Below are positions 6,484 to 14,228 of a stretch of DNA of 18,740 nt, piece by piece. Source of the stretch: Planctomycetota bacterium (lineage in GTDB: Bacteria > Planctomycetota > UBA1135 > GCA-002686595). Position 1 is the stretch's first letter. Every line of letters begins with the position of its first letter. The notes below the pieces were generated by a model. That model made no database searches and was not told where the DNA came from. It worked only from the letters and a program-made list of their open reading frames with translations. Position numbers and translations under genes: made by a program. The DNA is taken from contig SCVU01000197.1 in the NCBI GenBank assembly GCA_004296785.1, positions 1 to 18,740 of the forward strand, read 5' to 3'.

Positions 6484-8949
6484 CTAGCGCGCAGCCGCCG
6501 CTTCGATCGGTGCGGGCGCTTCCGCTCGCACGGCGCGCGGTTGCGCACCGCGCACGTGCTCGTCCATCCACTCGAACATCTCGGCCGTCACGTGCAGCAC
6601 CGACTCGCGCGCGCGATAGCCGTGATCCTCGCCCGGCAGCATCACGAGCCGCGCGTGCCCCTTGTTGCCCTGCACCGCCTGGAACAAGCGCTCCGACTGG
6701 ATCGGGAACGTGCCCATGTTCGAGTCCTTCTCGCCGTGCACGAGCAGCAGCGGCTCGTCGATCTTCTGCGCCGCGAGGAACGGCGACAGCTCGAGGTACG
6801 CCTTCGGCGCTTCCCAGATCGTGCGCCGCTCGCTCTGGAACCCGAACGGCGTCAGCGTGCGGTTGTACGCGCCGCTGCGCGCGATGCCGGCGCGGAACAG
6901 ATCGGTGTGCGCGAGCAGGTTCGCCGTCATGAACGCGCCGTAGCTGTGACCGCCGACGCCGACGCGCGCGCGATCGCAGACGCCGCGCTTGTCGAGCTCG
7001 TCGATCGCAGCCTGCGCGTCGAGCGCGAGCTGCGAGAGGAACGTGTCGTTGACCGTCTCGGGGTCGCCGATGATCGGCATCGCCGCATCGTCGAGCACCG
7101 CGTAGCCGTGCAGCGCGAGCAACAGCTGCGACGGACCGCGCAGCTGCGTGAAGCGGTACGGCGTCGTGCCGACCTGGCCGGCCGTGCTCGCGTCGGTGAA
7201 CTCGAGCGGGTACGCCCACACGAACACCGGCAGCCGCGTGCCCGCGACGTAGCCGGGCGGCAGGTACAGCGTCGCGGACAGATCGACGCCGTCGGCGCGC
7301 TTGTACGTGATCAGCTCCTTCTTGATCCCGCGCACGAGCGGCTGCGGATCGGCGATCGCGTGGATCGTGCGCGCCGTCCCGCTGTTCAGATCGAGCACGC
7401 TCCACTTCGGCGGCTCGGTCGGCGTCTCGCGCACGTGGATCACCGTCGGCTTCGCGGTCGCCGAGCTCGACGCGATCGCGACCGCGCTCTCGTAGACCTG
7501 CTCGCCGCAGCGCCACAACCGCTCGGTCGTGCCGCCCGCGAGATCGTGGCGATCGAGGAACGGCCGCGCGCCCTGCTTCGTCGCGCCGGCGCCGCTGCGG
7601 TAGATGAAGTCTCCGTCCTGGCGCAGCACGCGCGTGCCGCGCGCCGTCGTCACCGACACCGGCGCACCCGGATCGCCGTAGCGATCGTTGACGCTGCGGT
7701 CGTCGAGCGTCGCGAGCGGTGCCGCGGGCTTGGCGAGGTCGAACAGGCGCGTGCGGCGCCACTTGCGGTCGCGGTCGTAGTCGGAGGCGAGCACGCGCTC
7801 GGGATCGGCGAGGTACGTGATCCCCTGCGCGCGGTGCTGCAGCTTCAACAGCTCGCGCGCGGGCTGCGTGAACGGCGCATCGGCGGACATCCAGCGGTCG
7901 CGGAACTCGGCCTTCTGCTTCGGATCGCCGCCGTCGAGCGCGTCGGCCCACACGAGCGTGGCATCGCGGCTCGCGTGCCAGTGCACGTTGCGCGGCCCGG
8001 TGCGCACGCCCTCCTGCGGGATCGCATCGCCGGCCGGCACGCGCGCGACGACGTGCTCGAGCGCGCCGCTCGCGCTCCACACCTCGATCGTCTGCGGGAA
8101 GTAGTTCCACGGCAGCGTGTACGCGAACGGCCGCTCGAGGCGCGTGACGAGCACGTGCGCGCCGTCGGGCGACACCGACGCATCGGTGTACAGACCGGGC
8201 GCGCCGACGTTGCGCAGCGCGCCGTCGCTCGACGCGATCGCGAGCTGCGCGCGGATGTGCCACGCGAACAGCGCCTCGTCGTGCGGGCTCTTCAACAGGT
8301 CCTGCCACGTGCGCACCGGCGTGGACGCGCCCGCCGACTCCTGCGTCGACGGGCCGCTCGGCACGCGGCCGCGCTCGGGCTGCGGACCGCGATCGCCGGC
8401 GCGCAGCCACACGAGCAGCCGCTCGCCGTCGGGCATCCAGTCGAAGCCGGTGTCGAGCGCGGACGCGAGCGGGCCGGCGATGCGCTTCGCGCGCGGCGCG
8501 TCGATGCTCGCGCCCCACACGTCGACGCCGCTGTCGCCGCGGACGGTGAACGCGATGTGGCGGCTGTCGTGCGACCACGAGATCGCGCCGATGCGCGCGC
8601 CGGCCGGCGTGACGATGCGCTGCTCGGCGCCGGTCTCGACGGAGCGCAGCACGATGCCGGTGCTGAAGCCGACCGTGTACGCGGCGCTGGTCGCGCTGTC
8701 GATGCGCTCGCCGGCCAGGCCGACCCACGGGCGCAGCACGTCGTCGAGGCCGGGCATCGCCGGGCGCTCGACGAGCAGCATCCAGCGCGTGTCGGGCGAC
8801 AGATCGACGCTCGGCGGCGGCGGCGCCTCGAGCACGTCGACGATCGCCTGCGGCGGCAGCTTCCAGCCGCTCGAGCTCGGATTGGGTTGCGCGGCGGGCG
8901 CGGCGGACTGCGGAACGGCGAGGATCAGGGCGACGAGCGGGATCGACAT
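6484..8949 (-). CDS. S9 family serine peptidase, glutamyl endopeptidase-like (S9D)
   Basis: This 821-aa alpha/beta-hydrolase of the prolyl oligopeptidase clan most resembles the S9D glutamyl endopeptidases (plant chloroplast CGEP type), which cleave after Glu. The N-terminal hydrophobic segment (1-20, 'IPLVALILAVPQSAAPAAQ') suggests export. Residues about 30-530 form a beta-propeller with WD-like 'ISWSHDSRHIAF' and 'DWMPDGERLLVW' blades. The catalytic domain follows, with Ser669 in 'GVGGHSYGAFMTANLL', Asp742 in 'VHGEKDSNMGTFPIQSE' and His776 in 'LPGEDHGYRARES'. The 'GIARSGAYNRTLTPFGFQ' segment (688-705) is characteristic of the subfamily. Length fits the family. An in-frame TAG at 8962-8964 forces the start to 8949 or later. 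The predicted leader lacks the usual basic residues. It heads the minus-strand run of secreted proteins, which could be substrates, though this is only inferred. Confidence 0.9.
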   Translation of the reverse strand: MSIPLVALILAVPQSAAPAAQPNPSSSGWKLPPQAIVDVLEAPPPPSVDLSPDTRWMLLVERPAMPGLDDVLRPWVGLAGERIDSATSAAYTVGFSTGIVLRSVETGAEQRIVTPAGARIGAISWSHDSRHIAFTVRGDSGVDVWGASIDAPRAKRIAGPLASALDTGFDWMPDGERLLVWLRAGDRGPQPERGRVPSGPSTQESAGASTPVRTWQDLLKSPHDEALFAWHIRAQLAIASSDGALRNVGAPGLYTDASVSPDGAHVLVTRLERPFAYTLPWNYFPQTIEVWSASGALEHVVARVPAGDAIPQEGVRTGPRNVHWHASRDATLVWADALDGGDPKQKAEFRDRWMSADAPFTQPARELLKLQHRAQGITYLADPERVLASDYDRDRKWRRTRLFDLAKPAAPLATLDDRSVNDRYGDPGAPVSVTTARGTRVLRQDGDFIYRSGAGATKQGARPFLDRHDLAGGTTERLWRCGEQVYESAVAIASSSATAKPTVIHVRETPTEPPKWSVLDLNSGTARTIHAIADPQPLVRGIKKELITYKRADGVDLSATLYLPPGYVAGTRLPVFVWAYPLEFTDASTAGQVGTTPYRFTQLRGPSQLLLALHGYAVLDDAAMPIIGDPETVNDTFLSQLALDAQAAIDELDKRGVCDRARVGVGGHSYGAFMTANLLAHTDLFRAGIARSGAYNRTLTPFGFQSERRTIWEAPKAYLELSPFLAAQKIDEPLLLVHGEKDSNMGTFPIQSERLFQAVQGNKGHARLVMLPGEDHGYRARESVLHVTAEMFEWMDEHVRGAQPRAVRAEAPAPIEAAAAR

Positions 8950-8958
8950 CGTCCCACC

Positions 8959-8964
8959 ACGCTA
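8959..8964 (-). promoter_or_regulatory. Putative -10 box (TAGCGT) of the peptidase gene, possibly leaderless
   Basis: TAGCGT fits the TAnnnT -10 consensus and ends 9 bases before the ATG at 8949, with no good Shine-Dalgarno between. Transcription would then start at or next to the start codon. No -35 is claimed. Confidence 0.35.
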
Positions 8965-9028
8965 ACGCACGCCGCGATCCACGCACGCAACACCTGTGCA
9001 AGAATGCCGGCAGCGGCTCGTGCGCCGC

Positions 9029-9033
9029 GGGAG
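9029..9033 (+). promoter_or_regulatory. Ribosome binding site of the lipoprotein gene
   Basis: GGGAG lies 6 bases before the ATG at 9040. It favours that start over an in-frame ATG at 9004. Confidence 0.5.
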
Positions 9034-9039
9034 AACGCC

Positions 9040-10299
9040 ATGTCCAAGACCACTTCGTCGCGCGCGTGGCGCGCGCTTCCCGTACTCGTGCTCGCCTGCG
9101 CATGCGAGACCGTGCAGCGCGACGTGCTGATCACGCAGAGCGAATCCGGCGCGCACCTGCGCACCGAGACCGTCGCGCGCGGGTCGAGAAGACCGGTCGT
9201 CGAGTCGCGCGTCGAGCTCGTGCCGCACGCGCTGCCCGATCCCGACTCGCGCGCGCGCGCGCTCGCGTTGCGCTCGCCGCTGGGATCGGTCTCGTTCTAC
9301 GGCGAGTCTTTCGCGCCCGCCGACGATCCGGTCGAGACGGTGCGCAAGCTGCAGGGCGGATCCGCGCTCGTGATCGACGTGCTGCTGTCGTTCGGCCGGC
9401 AACAGCTCGGCGCCGAGCCGTGGTGGCCCGAGCTCGCCGAGGACATCGACACCGATCTCCGACACTGGCTCGAAGCGAGCTGGCTGTCCGCCTGGGGCCG
9501 CGCGACGCGCGGCGATCCGCGCTCGTCGCTCGAGCAGGCCTTCCTCTTGGTCGGTGATGCCGCGGCGCAGTTCGATCTGTCGATCGAGGACGCGGTCGCG
9601 TTGCTCGCGCGGTGCGAAGCGAGCGAGGCAGCGTGGCTCGCGCCGCTCGTCGAGCTGGTCCAGCAGCGACACGAAGCGCAGACGGGTACGCGCAGCGCGG
9701 CGATCGCGACGTTCGCGGATCCGGTGCGGCTCACCGACGCGTGGACGCACTGGACTCGAGGCGCGGAGGCAGACGCGTTGCGCGCGCGCGCCGTCGAAGT
9801 CACGGGCCGGCGTTTGGAGCAACCTGACGACTGGTTCGACGCGTTCCAGGAGCTCCAGCCGTGGCTCTCGCTCGAGCTGTTCGGCGTCGACCGGACGAAG
9901 CTCGTGTACGCAACGAACGGTGCTTTCGAACTCACCAGCCCGGACGCGCGCATCGAAGGCGATCGCGTGACCCTCGAGCGCCTGACATCGGGCAACGGAC
10001 CGCGGCAGGCGTTCATCGCGGCGTCGAGCTCGCCCGATGCCGCCTGGCAGGTCGCGGCGTTCGGACGCGTCGCGGTCGAGGATTGGAGGCTGTGGGAGTG
10101 GTCGCTGCAGTGGTCGGCCCTGACCCCGGCGACGCGCGCGCAGTTCGAGCAACAGTTGTCGACGCTGCGCGCGGGGCCGGGCCTCGCGGCGCGCGCGGAA
10201 GAGGCATGCGCGCAGCTGGAGCGCGCCGCTGCGGCGCCCGAGCACAAGCTCGTGGCGGGCCTCTGCTGGAAGCTTCGCGCCGCCTGCGGCGCCGACTGA
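9040..10299 (+). CDS. Putative lipoprotein of unknown function (419 aa)
   Basis: No family is recognised. The ATG at 9040 has a Shine-Dalgarno and opens a basic n-region ('MSKTTSSRAWR') and a short hydrophobic core ending 'VLVLAC', so Cys20 is a plausible lipidation site, although Leu at -2 is atypical. The body is rich in Trp, Glu and Ala. The section at about 90-300 looks alpha-helical ('PWWPELAEDIDTDLRHWLEA', 'DDWFDAFQELQPWLSLELF'). A more beta-like part follows ('AFELTSPDARIEGDRVTLER'), then a helical C-terminus. There are no catalytic motifs. It is divergent from the peptidase, with a 90-base shared upstream region, and 93 bases before the next gene. A periplasm-facing anchored protein is the best guess. 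An earlier ATG at 9004 is possible. Confidence 0.6.
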   Translation: MSKTTSSRAWRALPVLVLACACETVQRDVLITQSESGAHLRTETVARGSRRPVVESRVELVPHALPDPDSRARALALRSPLGSVSFYGESFAPADDPVETVRKLQGGSALVIDVLLSFGRQQLGAEPWWPELAEDIDTDLRHWLEASWLSAWGRATRGDPRSSLEQAFLLVGDAAAQFDLSIEDAVALLARCEASEAAWLAPLVELVQQRHEAQTGTRSAAIATFADPVRLTDAWTHWTRGAEADALRARAVEVTGRRLEQPDDWFDAFQELQPWLSLELFGVDRTKLVYATNGAFELTSPDARIEGDRVTLERLTSGNGPRQAFIAASSSPDAAWQVAAFGRVAVEDWRLWEWSLQWSALTPATRAQFEQQLSTLRAGPGLAARAEEACAQLERAAAAPEHKLVAGLCWKLRAACGAD

Positions 10300-10355
10300 G
10301 CCGCCGCGATTTTCGAGCGCCGCGCGCAACGGCGATCGGAGCGTCTCTGAGCGGT

Positions 10356-10369
10356 GGGACACCCGTCCC
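10356..10369 (+). other. Small hairpin in the leader of the propeller-like gene
   Basis: GGGAC-ACCC-GTCCC forms a 5-bp stem about 13 bases upstream of the AAGGTG ribosome site at 10382-10387. It may be a weak leader structure or chance. Confidence 0.2.
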
Positions 10370-10392
10370 TCCGGCCTCACCAAGGTGCACCG

Positions 10393-11607
10393 ATGAAGCT
10401 CTCTCCTCTTTCGCTCCTCCTGGCGCTCGGCGCGGCCGCACCCGCTGCCGCGCAGACGCTGTACTCGATCAACGGCCCCGCCGCGACGATCACCGAGCAG
10501 ACCGGCCCCGGCCTCGGCCCGTGCGGCTATCCCGCCGGGCCGGGCATCGGCGCGTTCCCCACCGTCGTCGCGTACCCGTGCCCGACCGTGCCGGCCTTCG
10601 CCGCGCCGCCCGCGCTGCCGGGCGACGTCGCCGTCGATCGCGTCGCCAACCTGATCTGGGCGACGAACGGATTCATCGTCACCGCCTACACGCCGGCCGG
10701 CGGCGCGGTGAACTCGTTCCCGCTCGCGCCCGCGCTGCCGCCGGGATTCCTCCCCGTCACCGGCATGGGCCACGACGCCGTCGCCGGCGTGCTGTGGCTG
10801 TCGAGCGCGATCGGCGCGTGCGCGATCCTGCCGCCGCCGGCGCCGGGTTGCGGTCCGCTGCCGATCGTCGTCGTGCCGCCGTTCCCGCTGCCCGCGGCGA
10901 CCGCGCCGCACACCGACATCGACTGGGATCCGTCGACGGGCTCGCTGTTCGTCGCGTCGGCGATCCCCGGCATGGTCGCGAACGTGCTGCCCGGCGGAGC
11001 GCCCGGACCGTTCGGCATCTTCCCGGCCGGCGCGCCGTGCGCGCTCGGCCCGCTCACCGGTCTCGCGGTCGATCACGCGGCGCCGGCGGGCACGGCCACG
11101 CTGTACGTGAGCGACGGCGCGCTCGTCGCGCGCACGATGTTCCCGGGCGTGCCGGCGCCGCCGACGTTCTACAGCCCCGCGCCGTGCTTCCCCGTCGTGT
11201 TCCCGCCGTCGTCGGGACTCGCGTTCTCCGCGCACGGCATCGCGTACGGACCGGCGACTCCGCCGGGCGTGCTCGCGCTGTCGGGCATCGGGCAGAGCGT
11301 GTCGCCGAATCCCGCGTTCGCGGTGCTGACGACCGGCGCGCCGATCGCGTCGACCGTGCTCGTCTACTACTCGGCGACGTTCACGTGCCCGCCGATTCCG
11401 TTCGGCGCGAACCTGATCAACATCGGCATCGCGCCGCCGCCGACGTTCCTCGGCGCGGGTCCCGGCGGAGCGCCGGTGACGATCCCCGCGCCGCTGCCGC
11501 CGTTCCTGCCGATCCCTGGCGGCGTGTACCTGCAGTCGGTCGCCGTCACCGGAGGTGGCGCGATCCTGATGTCGAACGGGATGGAGATCTCGTTCGCGCG
11601 GCCGTGA
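10393..11607 (+). CDS. Secreted beta-propeller-like protein with related C-terminal module (404 aa)
   Basis: The ATG at 10393 follows AAGGTG and starts a signal peptide, 'MKLSPLSLLLALGAAAPAAA' (1-20). The mature part is very rich in Pro, Ala and Gly. It has repeated blade-like sections: 'LPGDVAVDRVANLIWATNG' (75-93), 'GMGHDAVAGVLWLSSA' (124-139), 'HTDIDWDPSTGSLFVASA' (173-190) and 'LTGLAVDHAAPAGTATLYVS' (221-240). These resemble NHL/SMP-30-type propellers, whose blades carry a D-x-x-x-G-x-L/I-[YF]-V pattern. Cysteines occur in pairs across the protein. The end, 'YLQSVAVTGGGAILMSNGME' (379-398), lines up with the FQAVFV...FLSNES end of the beta-helix proteins. No enzyme activity is indicated. 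It is probably a surface or extracellular binding protein. Confidence 0.65.
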   Translation: MKLSPLSLLLALGAAAPAAAQTLYSINGPAATITEQTGPGLGPCGYPAGPGIGAFPTVVAYPCPTVPAFAAPPALPGDVAVDRVANLIWATNGFIVTAYTPAGGAVNSFPLAPALPPGFLPVTGMGHDAVAGVLWLSSAIGACAILPPPAPGCGPLPIVVVPPFPLPAATAPHTDIDWDPSTGSLFVASAIPGMVANVLPGGAPGPFGIFPAGAPCALGPLTGLAVDHAAPAGTATLYVSDGALVARTMFPGVPAPPTFYSPAPCFPVVFPPSSGLAFSAHGIAYGPATPPGVLALSGIGQSVSPNPAFAVLTTGAPIASTVLVYYSATFTCPPIPFGANLINIGIAPPPTFLGAGPGGAPVTIPAPLPPFLPIPGGVYLQSVAVTGGGAILMSNGMEISFARP

Positions 11608-11670
11608 GCGGTCTGGCCTGACCGCTTCGGCCACGAGCTCCCCGCGCGCTGCGAGTCGCGCGGGGAGCTC
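11607..11670 (+). terminator. Two tandem hairpins after the propeller-like gene
   Basis: A 7-bp hairpin, AGCGGTC/GACCGCT (11607-11613 with 11620-11626), begins at the stop codon. A perfect 14-bp hairpin follows, GAGCTCCCCGCGCG (11635-11648) with its complement at 11657-11670 around an 8-base loop. The second is unlikely to be chance and is followed by a T-containing but not T-rich stretch. It is a probable transcription terminator of the upstream gene. Confidence 0.6.
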
Positions 11671-11788
11671 ACTTGTTCACTTACGGCCTCGGTGACGCGC
11701 GCGCGCCAGCGCGCCGCGAGCGCAGCGCTACGATGGCCCGCGCGATCCGCGGCGCCGCTCGCCACCGCGTCCGGATCGCGCTCGCCGG
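11671..11788 (+). other. Upstream region of the GT-C-like gene
   Basis: The 118 bases after the hairpin hold no gene. TACGAT at 11729-11734 fits a -10 box. An ATG at 11733 opens a different frame and is not used. Confidence 0.25.
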
Positions 11789-13264
11789 ATGGAAGCGCAC
11801 GCTCCACCCTCCGCAACGCGCTGGACCCGCGACGGTCTCTGGATCGCCGCCGCGGCCCTCGTCGCGTACTCGCTCGGCGCACGCCGCGCGTTCCACGGCA
11901 TCGACGCGCACTACCTGCTCGTGCAAGTGCACCTCGGCGACCTGCGCCACAGCTACAGCGCGGGCTACCTGCACAGTGTCGCCGCGATCGCCGAGCTCGG
12001 CGCGCCGCTCGGGCTCTCGACGTACCGCGCCGCGCTGATCGTCAGCGCACTCGGCGCGAGCTGCGCGGTGCTGTGCGCGCACGTCGCCAGCCGCATCCTC
12101 GGCCTCGACCGCGCGGCGAGCGCGTGCGCCGCGCTGCTCGTCGCGCTCGCGCCGCCGGTCGTGTACTTCGCGACGATCGTCGAGCTGCACGCGTACGCGC
12201 TCGCCGCCTGCGGCCTCGCGTGGATCGCGCTCGCGCGCTGGGCCAGCGCGCCGTCGCTCGCACGCGCGGCGTGGCTCGGCGCGGCGCTGTGCGCGGCGTT
12301 CCTCGCGCATCCGATCGGCGCCGTGCTCGGCGCGTCGATGCTGCCGTGCGCGTGCGTCGCGCGCCCGCGGCCGAGCGCGCGCGCGTGGCTCGCGGGCTCG
12401 CTCGTCGCCGCGGCGGTGCTCGCGCTCGGCGTGCTCGCGCTGCCGCCGCTGTTGCGCGCGCTCGGCCTGGGCAGCGACGCCGGCTTCGCGCTCGACTATC
12501 TGGTGCGCCGCGGTGCGACGCACCTCGACCCGCGGCGCCTCGCGCGCGTCGCGTCGCGCGAGTGGCTCGTCCCGTTCCTGCCGCACAGCGCGGTCGTGCT
12601 CGCGCTGCTCGCGAGCGCGCGCCAGCGCGCCGCCGCCGCCGCCGTGCTCGCCGCGGTGCTGCCGAGCCTCGTGGTCGCGTGGCTGATGCTCGAGGACGCC
12701 GAGCACGAGCGCGGCGCGTACGCGACGTGCGTCGCATGGCCGCTCGCGATCGTGCTCGCCAACGCCGCGACGCAGCGCTGGCAGCGCGCCGCGCTGCTCG
12801 CCGCGTCCGCGGCGGCCGCGCTTGCCCTCTGCGCCGGGCTGCGCGCGCCCGCGCAGACGCGCGACACGAGCGCGGCGGTCGCGCGCATCGCCGCGAGCGG
12901 GCCGATCGCCTGGATCGTCGGCAGCACGTACGACTTGGAGGCGTGGCAGCTCGATCACCCGCGCGCGACCGTGATCTCGCTGCCGGATCTCGTGCGCACG
13001 CCGGCGCGGCGCTTCCCGCAACAGATCGACGAGCTCGAGCAGTTGCTGCGGCGCGGCGTCGCCGCCGACGGCGCGCACGTGATCGTCACGAACCACGCGC
13101 TCGCGTTCCTCGACGAGCTCGGCGCGTTCGCGCCGACGGCCGTCGAGCTGCGCGCGTGGATCGACGACCGCGCGTTCAGCGAGACGCGCGTCGGGACGAC
13201 GGTGGTGCGCACGCTCGATTTCGGCAGCGCGTCGAGTCCGTCGAGCGCGCCGAGCACGCGCTGA
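11789..13264 (+). CDS. Polytopic membrane protein, GT-C glycosyltransferase-like
   Basis: The 491-aa protein has about eight to ten transmembrane helices in residues 15-370, followed by a soluble C-terminal domain of about 120 residues. The layout resembles GT-C fold enzymes (GT39/DUF2723 relatives), which transfer sugars from lipid-linked donors outside the membrane. 'GIDAHYLLVQVHLGD' in the first extracytoplasmic loop holds an early Asp, as in GT-C proteins. 'PPVVYFATIVELHAYALAA' resembles the A-x-x-E-x-[YH] helix of DUF2723 proteins. The C-terminal part ('IAWIVGSTYDLEAW', 'HVIVTNHALAFLDELG') looks like the soluble domain that reports residence names in such proteins. The ATG at 11789 is the first start in frame; no good ribosome site precedes it. 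The fold class is moderately supported and the substrate unknown. Confidence 0.6.
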   Translation: MEAHAPPSATRWTRDGLWIAAAALVAYSLGARRAFHGIDAHYLLVQVHLGDLRHSYSAGYLHSVAAIAELGAPLGLSTYRAALIVSALGASCAVLCAHVASRILGLDRAASACAALLVALAPPVVYFATIVELHAYALAACGLAWIALARWASAPSLARAAWLGAALCAAFLAHPIGAVLGASMLPCACVARPRPSARAWLAGSLVAAAVLALGVLALPPLLRALGLGSDAGFALDYLVRRGATHLDPRRLARVASREWLVPFLPHSAVVLALLASARQRAAAAAVLAAVLPSLVVAWLMLEDAEHERGAYATCVAWPLAIVLANAATQRWQRAALLAASAAAALALCAGLRAPAQTRDTSAAVARIAASGPIAWIVGSTYDLEAWQLDHPRATVISLPDLVRTPARRFPQQIDELEQLLRRGVAADGAHVIVTNHALAFLDELGAFAPTAVELRAWIDDRAFSETRVGTTVVRTLDFGSASSPSSAPSTR

Positions 13265-13352
13265 CGCGGGCTCGCAACCGCGCGCCGGCGCGGCTAACGT
13301 GGCGCACGCGCCGCAGCGGTGGCGGCGGCTTCGCCCACGGGCCCCACGACAC

Positions 13353-13356
13353 GGAG
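13353..13356 (+). promoter_or_regulatory. Ribosome binding site deciding the start of the next membrane protein
   Basis: GGAG (inside GGAGAGAG) lies 5 bases before the ATG at 13362. It favours that start over an in-frame one at 13299. A TAACGT at 13295-13300 fits a TAnnnT -10 box about 60 bases upstream. Confidence 0.55.
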
Positions 13357-13361
13357 AGAGC

Positions 13362-14111
13362 ATGTCGAATCCGCAGGACGTCAATCCCTACGCGACTCCC
13401 GCCAAGTTCGCACAGCTGCCGCCGCCGGACGGCGGCGTGCGCCCGATCGGACCGGCGTTGCCGTGGGAGCCGATGGCGGCGCTGCGCTTCGGCTGGGATG
13501 CCGTGCTGCGCCAGCCGCTGGCCGTACTCGCGGTGATCGTCAGCGCGGCAGTCGGCAGCGCGCTGACCTTCGTCGGCGCGCTCGCGAACCTCGCGCTGTC
13601 GCGCGAGAATCCCGCGCTCGGGCTGACGATCTACGGCTGCTGCTTCGTGCTCGGGCTGCCGCTGCAGCTGTGGATGCAGGTCGGGCTGCTGCGCTACTTC
13701 GTCAAGCTCGCGCGCGGACAGGCGCCGGCCTTCGGCGAGATCTTCGCGGGCGGGCCGCTGTGGGCGTACCTCGGACTCACGCTGCTGATGGGACTCGCGC
13801 TGATCTTCGGCTTCCTGCTGCTGATCGTGCCCGGCGTGATCCTCGCGCTCGGCTGGTCGGCCGCGCAGTACCTCGTGGCCGATCGGCGCATGGGCGTGAT
13901 CGAGTCGCTCGGCGCGAGCTGGCGCGCGACGAACGGGCACAAGGTGTCGATCCTGCTGCTCGCGCTGTTGTGCTTCGTCGCGCTGTGCGTCGGGATGCTC
14001 GCGCTGTGCATCGGCTATCTCGTCGCGATCCCGGTCTGCATGGTCGCGGCAGCCTACGCGTACTTGAAGATCACGGGCGAGGAGCCGGTGCTGCCGCCGA
14101 AGTTCTCGTAG
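13362..14111 (+). CDS. Integral membrane protein, DUF975 / GlpQ-membrane-domain-like
   Basis: The 249-aa protein starts with a Pro-rich cytoplasmic tail, 'MSNPQDVNPYATPAKF'; the NPY-x-x-P opening is common in small planctomycetal membrane proteins. About five or six transmembrane helices follow, at roughly 52-75, 86-108, 132-168, 194-215 and 218-235. The stretch 'FGFLLLIVPGVILALGWSAA' (149-168) then 'ADRRMGVIESLGASWRATNG' (173-192) is the hallmark 'PG-x-x-L-x-x-x-W ... E-SL-x-x-SW-x-x-T-x-G' of DUF975/UPF0259/GlpQ-membrane-domain proteins. Their biochemical role is unknown. The stop lies only 4 bases from the 3' end of the opposing tRNA gene, leaving no room for a separate terminator. Confidence 0.72.
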   Translation: MSNPQDVNPYATPAKFAQLPPPDGGVRPIGPALPWEPMAALRFGWDAVLRQPLAVLAVIVSAAVGSALTFVGALANLALSRENPALGLTIYGCCFVLGLPLQLWMQVGLLRYFVKLARGQAPAFGEIFAGGPLWAYLGLTLLMGLALIFGFLLLIVPGVILALGWSAAQYLVADRRMGVIESLGASWRATNGHKVSILLLALLCFVALCVGMLALCIGYLVAIPVCMVAAAYAYLKITGEEPVLPPKFS

Positions 14112-14115
14112 CGGG

Positions 14116-14189
14116 TAGGCCCTGCAGGACTCGAACCTGCGACCAAGAGATTATGAGTCTCCTGCTCTAACCGACTGAGCTAAGGGCCC
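14116..14189 (-). tRNA. tRNA with CAU anticodon, probably tRNA-Ile2 (AUA-decoding, lysidine-modified)
   Basis: All arms fold. The acceptor GGGCCCU pairs with AGGGCCU (G1-U72 wobble), the D stem is GCUC/GAGC, the anticodon stem GGAGA/UCUCU carries loop CUCAUAA, and the T arm GCAGG-UUCGAGU-CCUGC is standard. Discriminator A73; CCA is not encoded. Length is 74. The anticodon is CAU. It is not the initiator, since the anticodon stem lacks three G-C pairs and 1-72 is not a C-A mismatch. From memory, its D arm, anticodon region and 'UUGGUCGC' variable stretch resemble E. coli tRNA-Ile2 more than elongator tRNA-Met. C4-G69 and C5-G68 match the reported TilS recognition pairs. TilS would convert C34 to lysidine so it reads AUA. 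Elongator tRNA-Met is the alternative. Confidence 0.88.
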
Positions 14190-14228
14190 GCACTCCGCGC
14201 GAGGATAGCGCGCACGCGCGCCCCGCGC

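Noticed and set aside
6541..9039. Long plus-strand open frame opposite the peptidase
   Set aside because: Arg/Ala/His-rich shadow of the peptidase in a very GC-rich sequence; real coding starts at 9040.
5075..9103. A single 1342-codon open frame on the minus strand
   Set aside because: Its upstream two-thirds run through the S9 peptidase gene in another frame, with Arg/Ala-rich nonsense composition; only 5075-6364 has a signal peptide, ribosome site and family motifs.
9247..9264. CG dinucleotide runs as possible Z-DNA or repeat
   Set aside because: Such runs occur throughout this window as a result of base composition and sit inside coding sequence.
11733..11788. ATG at 11733 as start of the GT-C-like gene
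   Set aside because: It is in a different frame from the 11789 gene and follows no ribosome site.
11681..13384. Long minus-strand frame opposite the GT-C-like gene
   Set aside because: Arg/Glu/Ala-rich shadow; the plus strand encodes a coherent multi-helix membrane protein.
14116..14189. Initiator tRNA-Met
   Set aside because: It lacks the C1-A72 type mismatch and the three G-C pairs in the anticodon stem expected of bacterial initiators.
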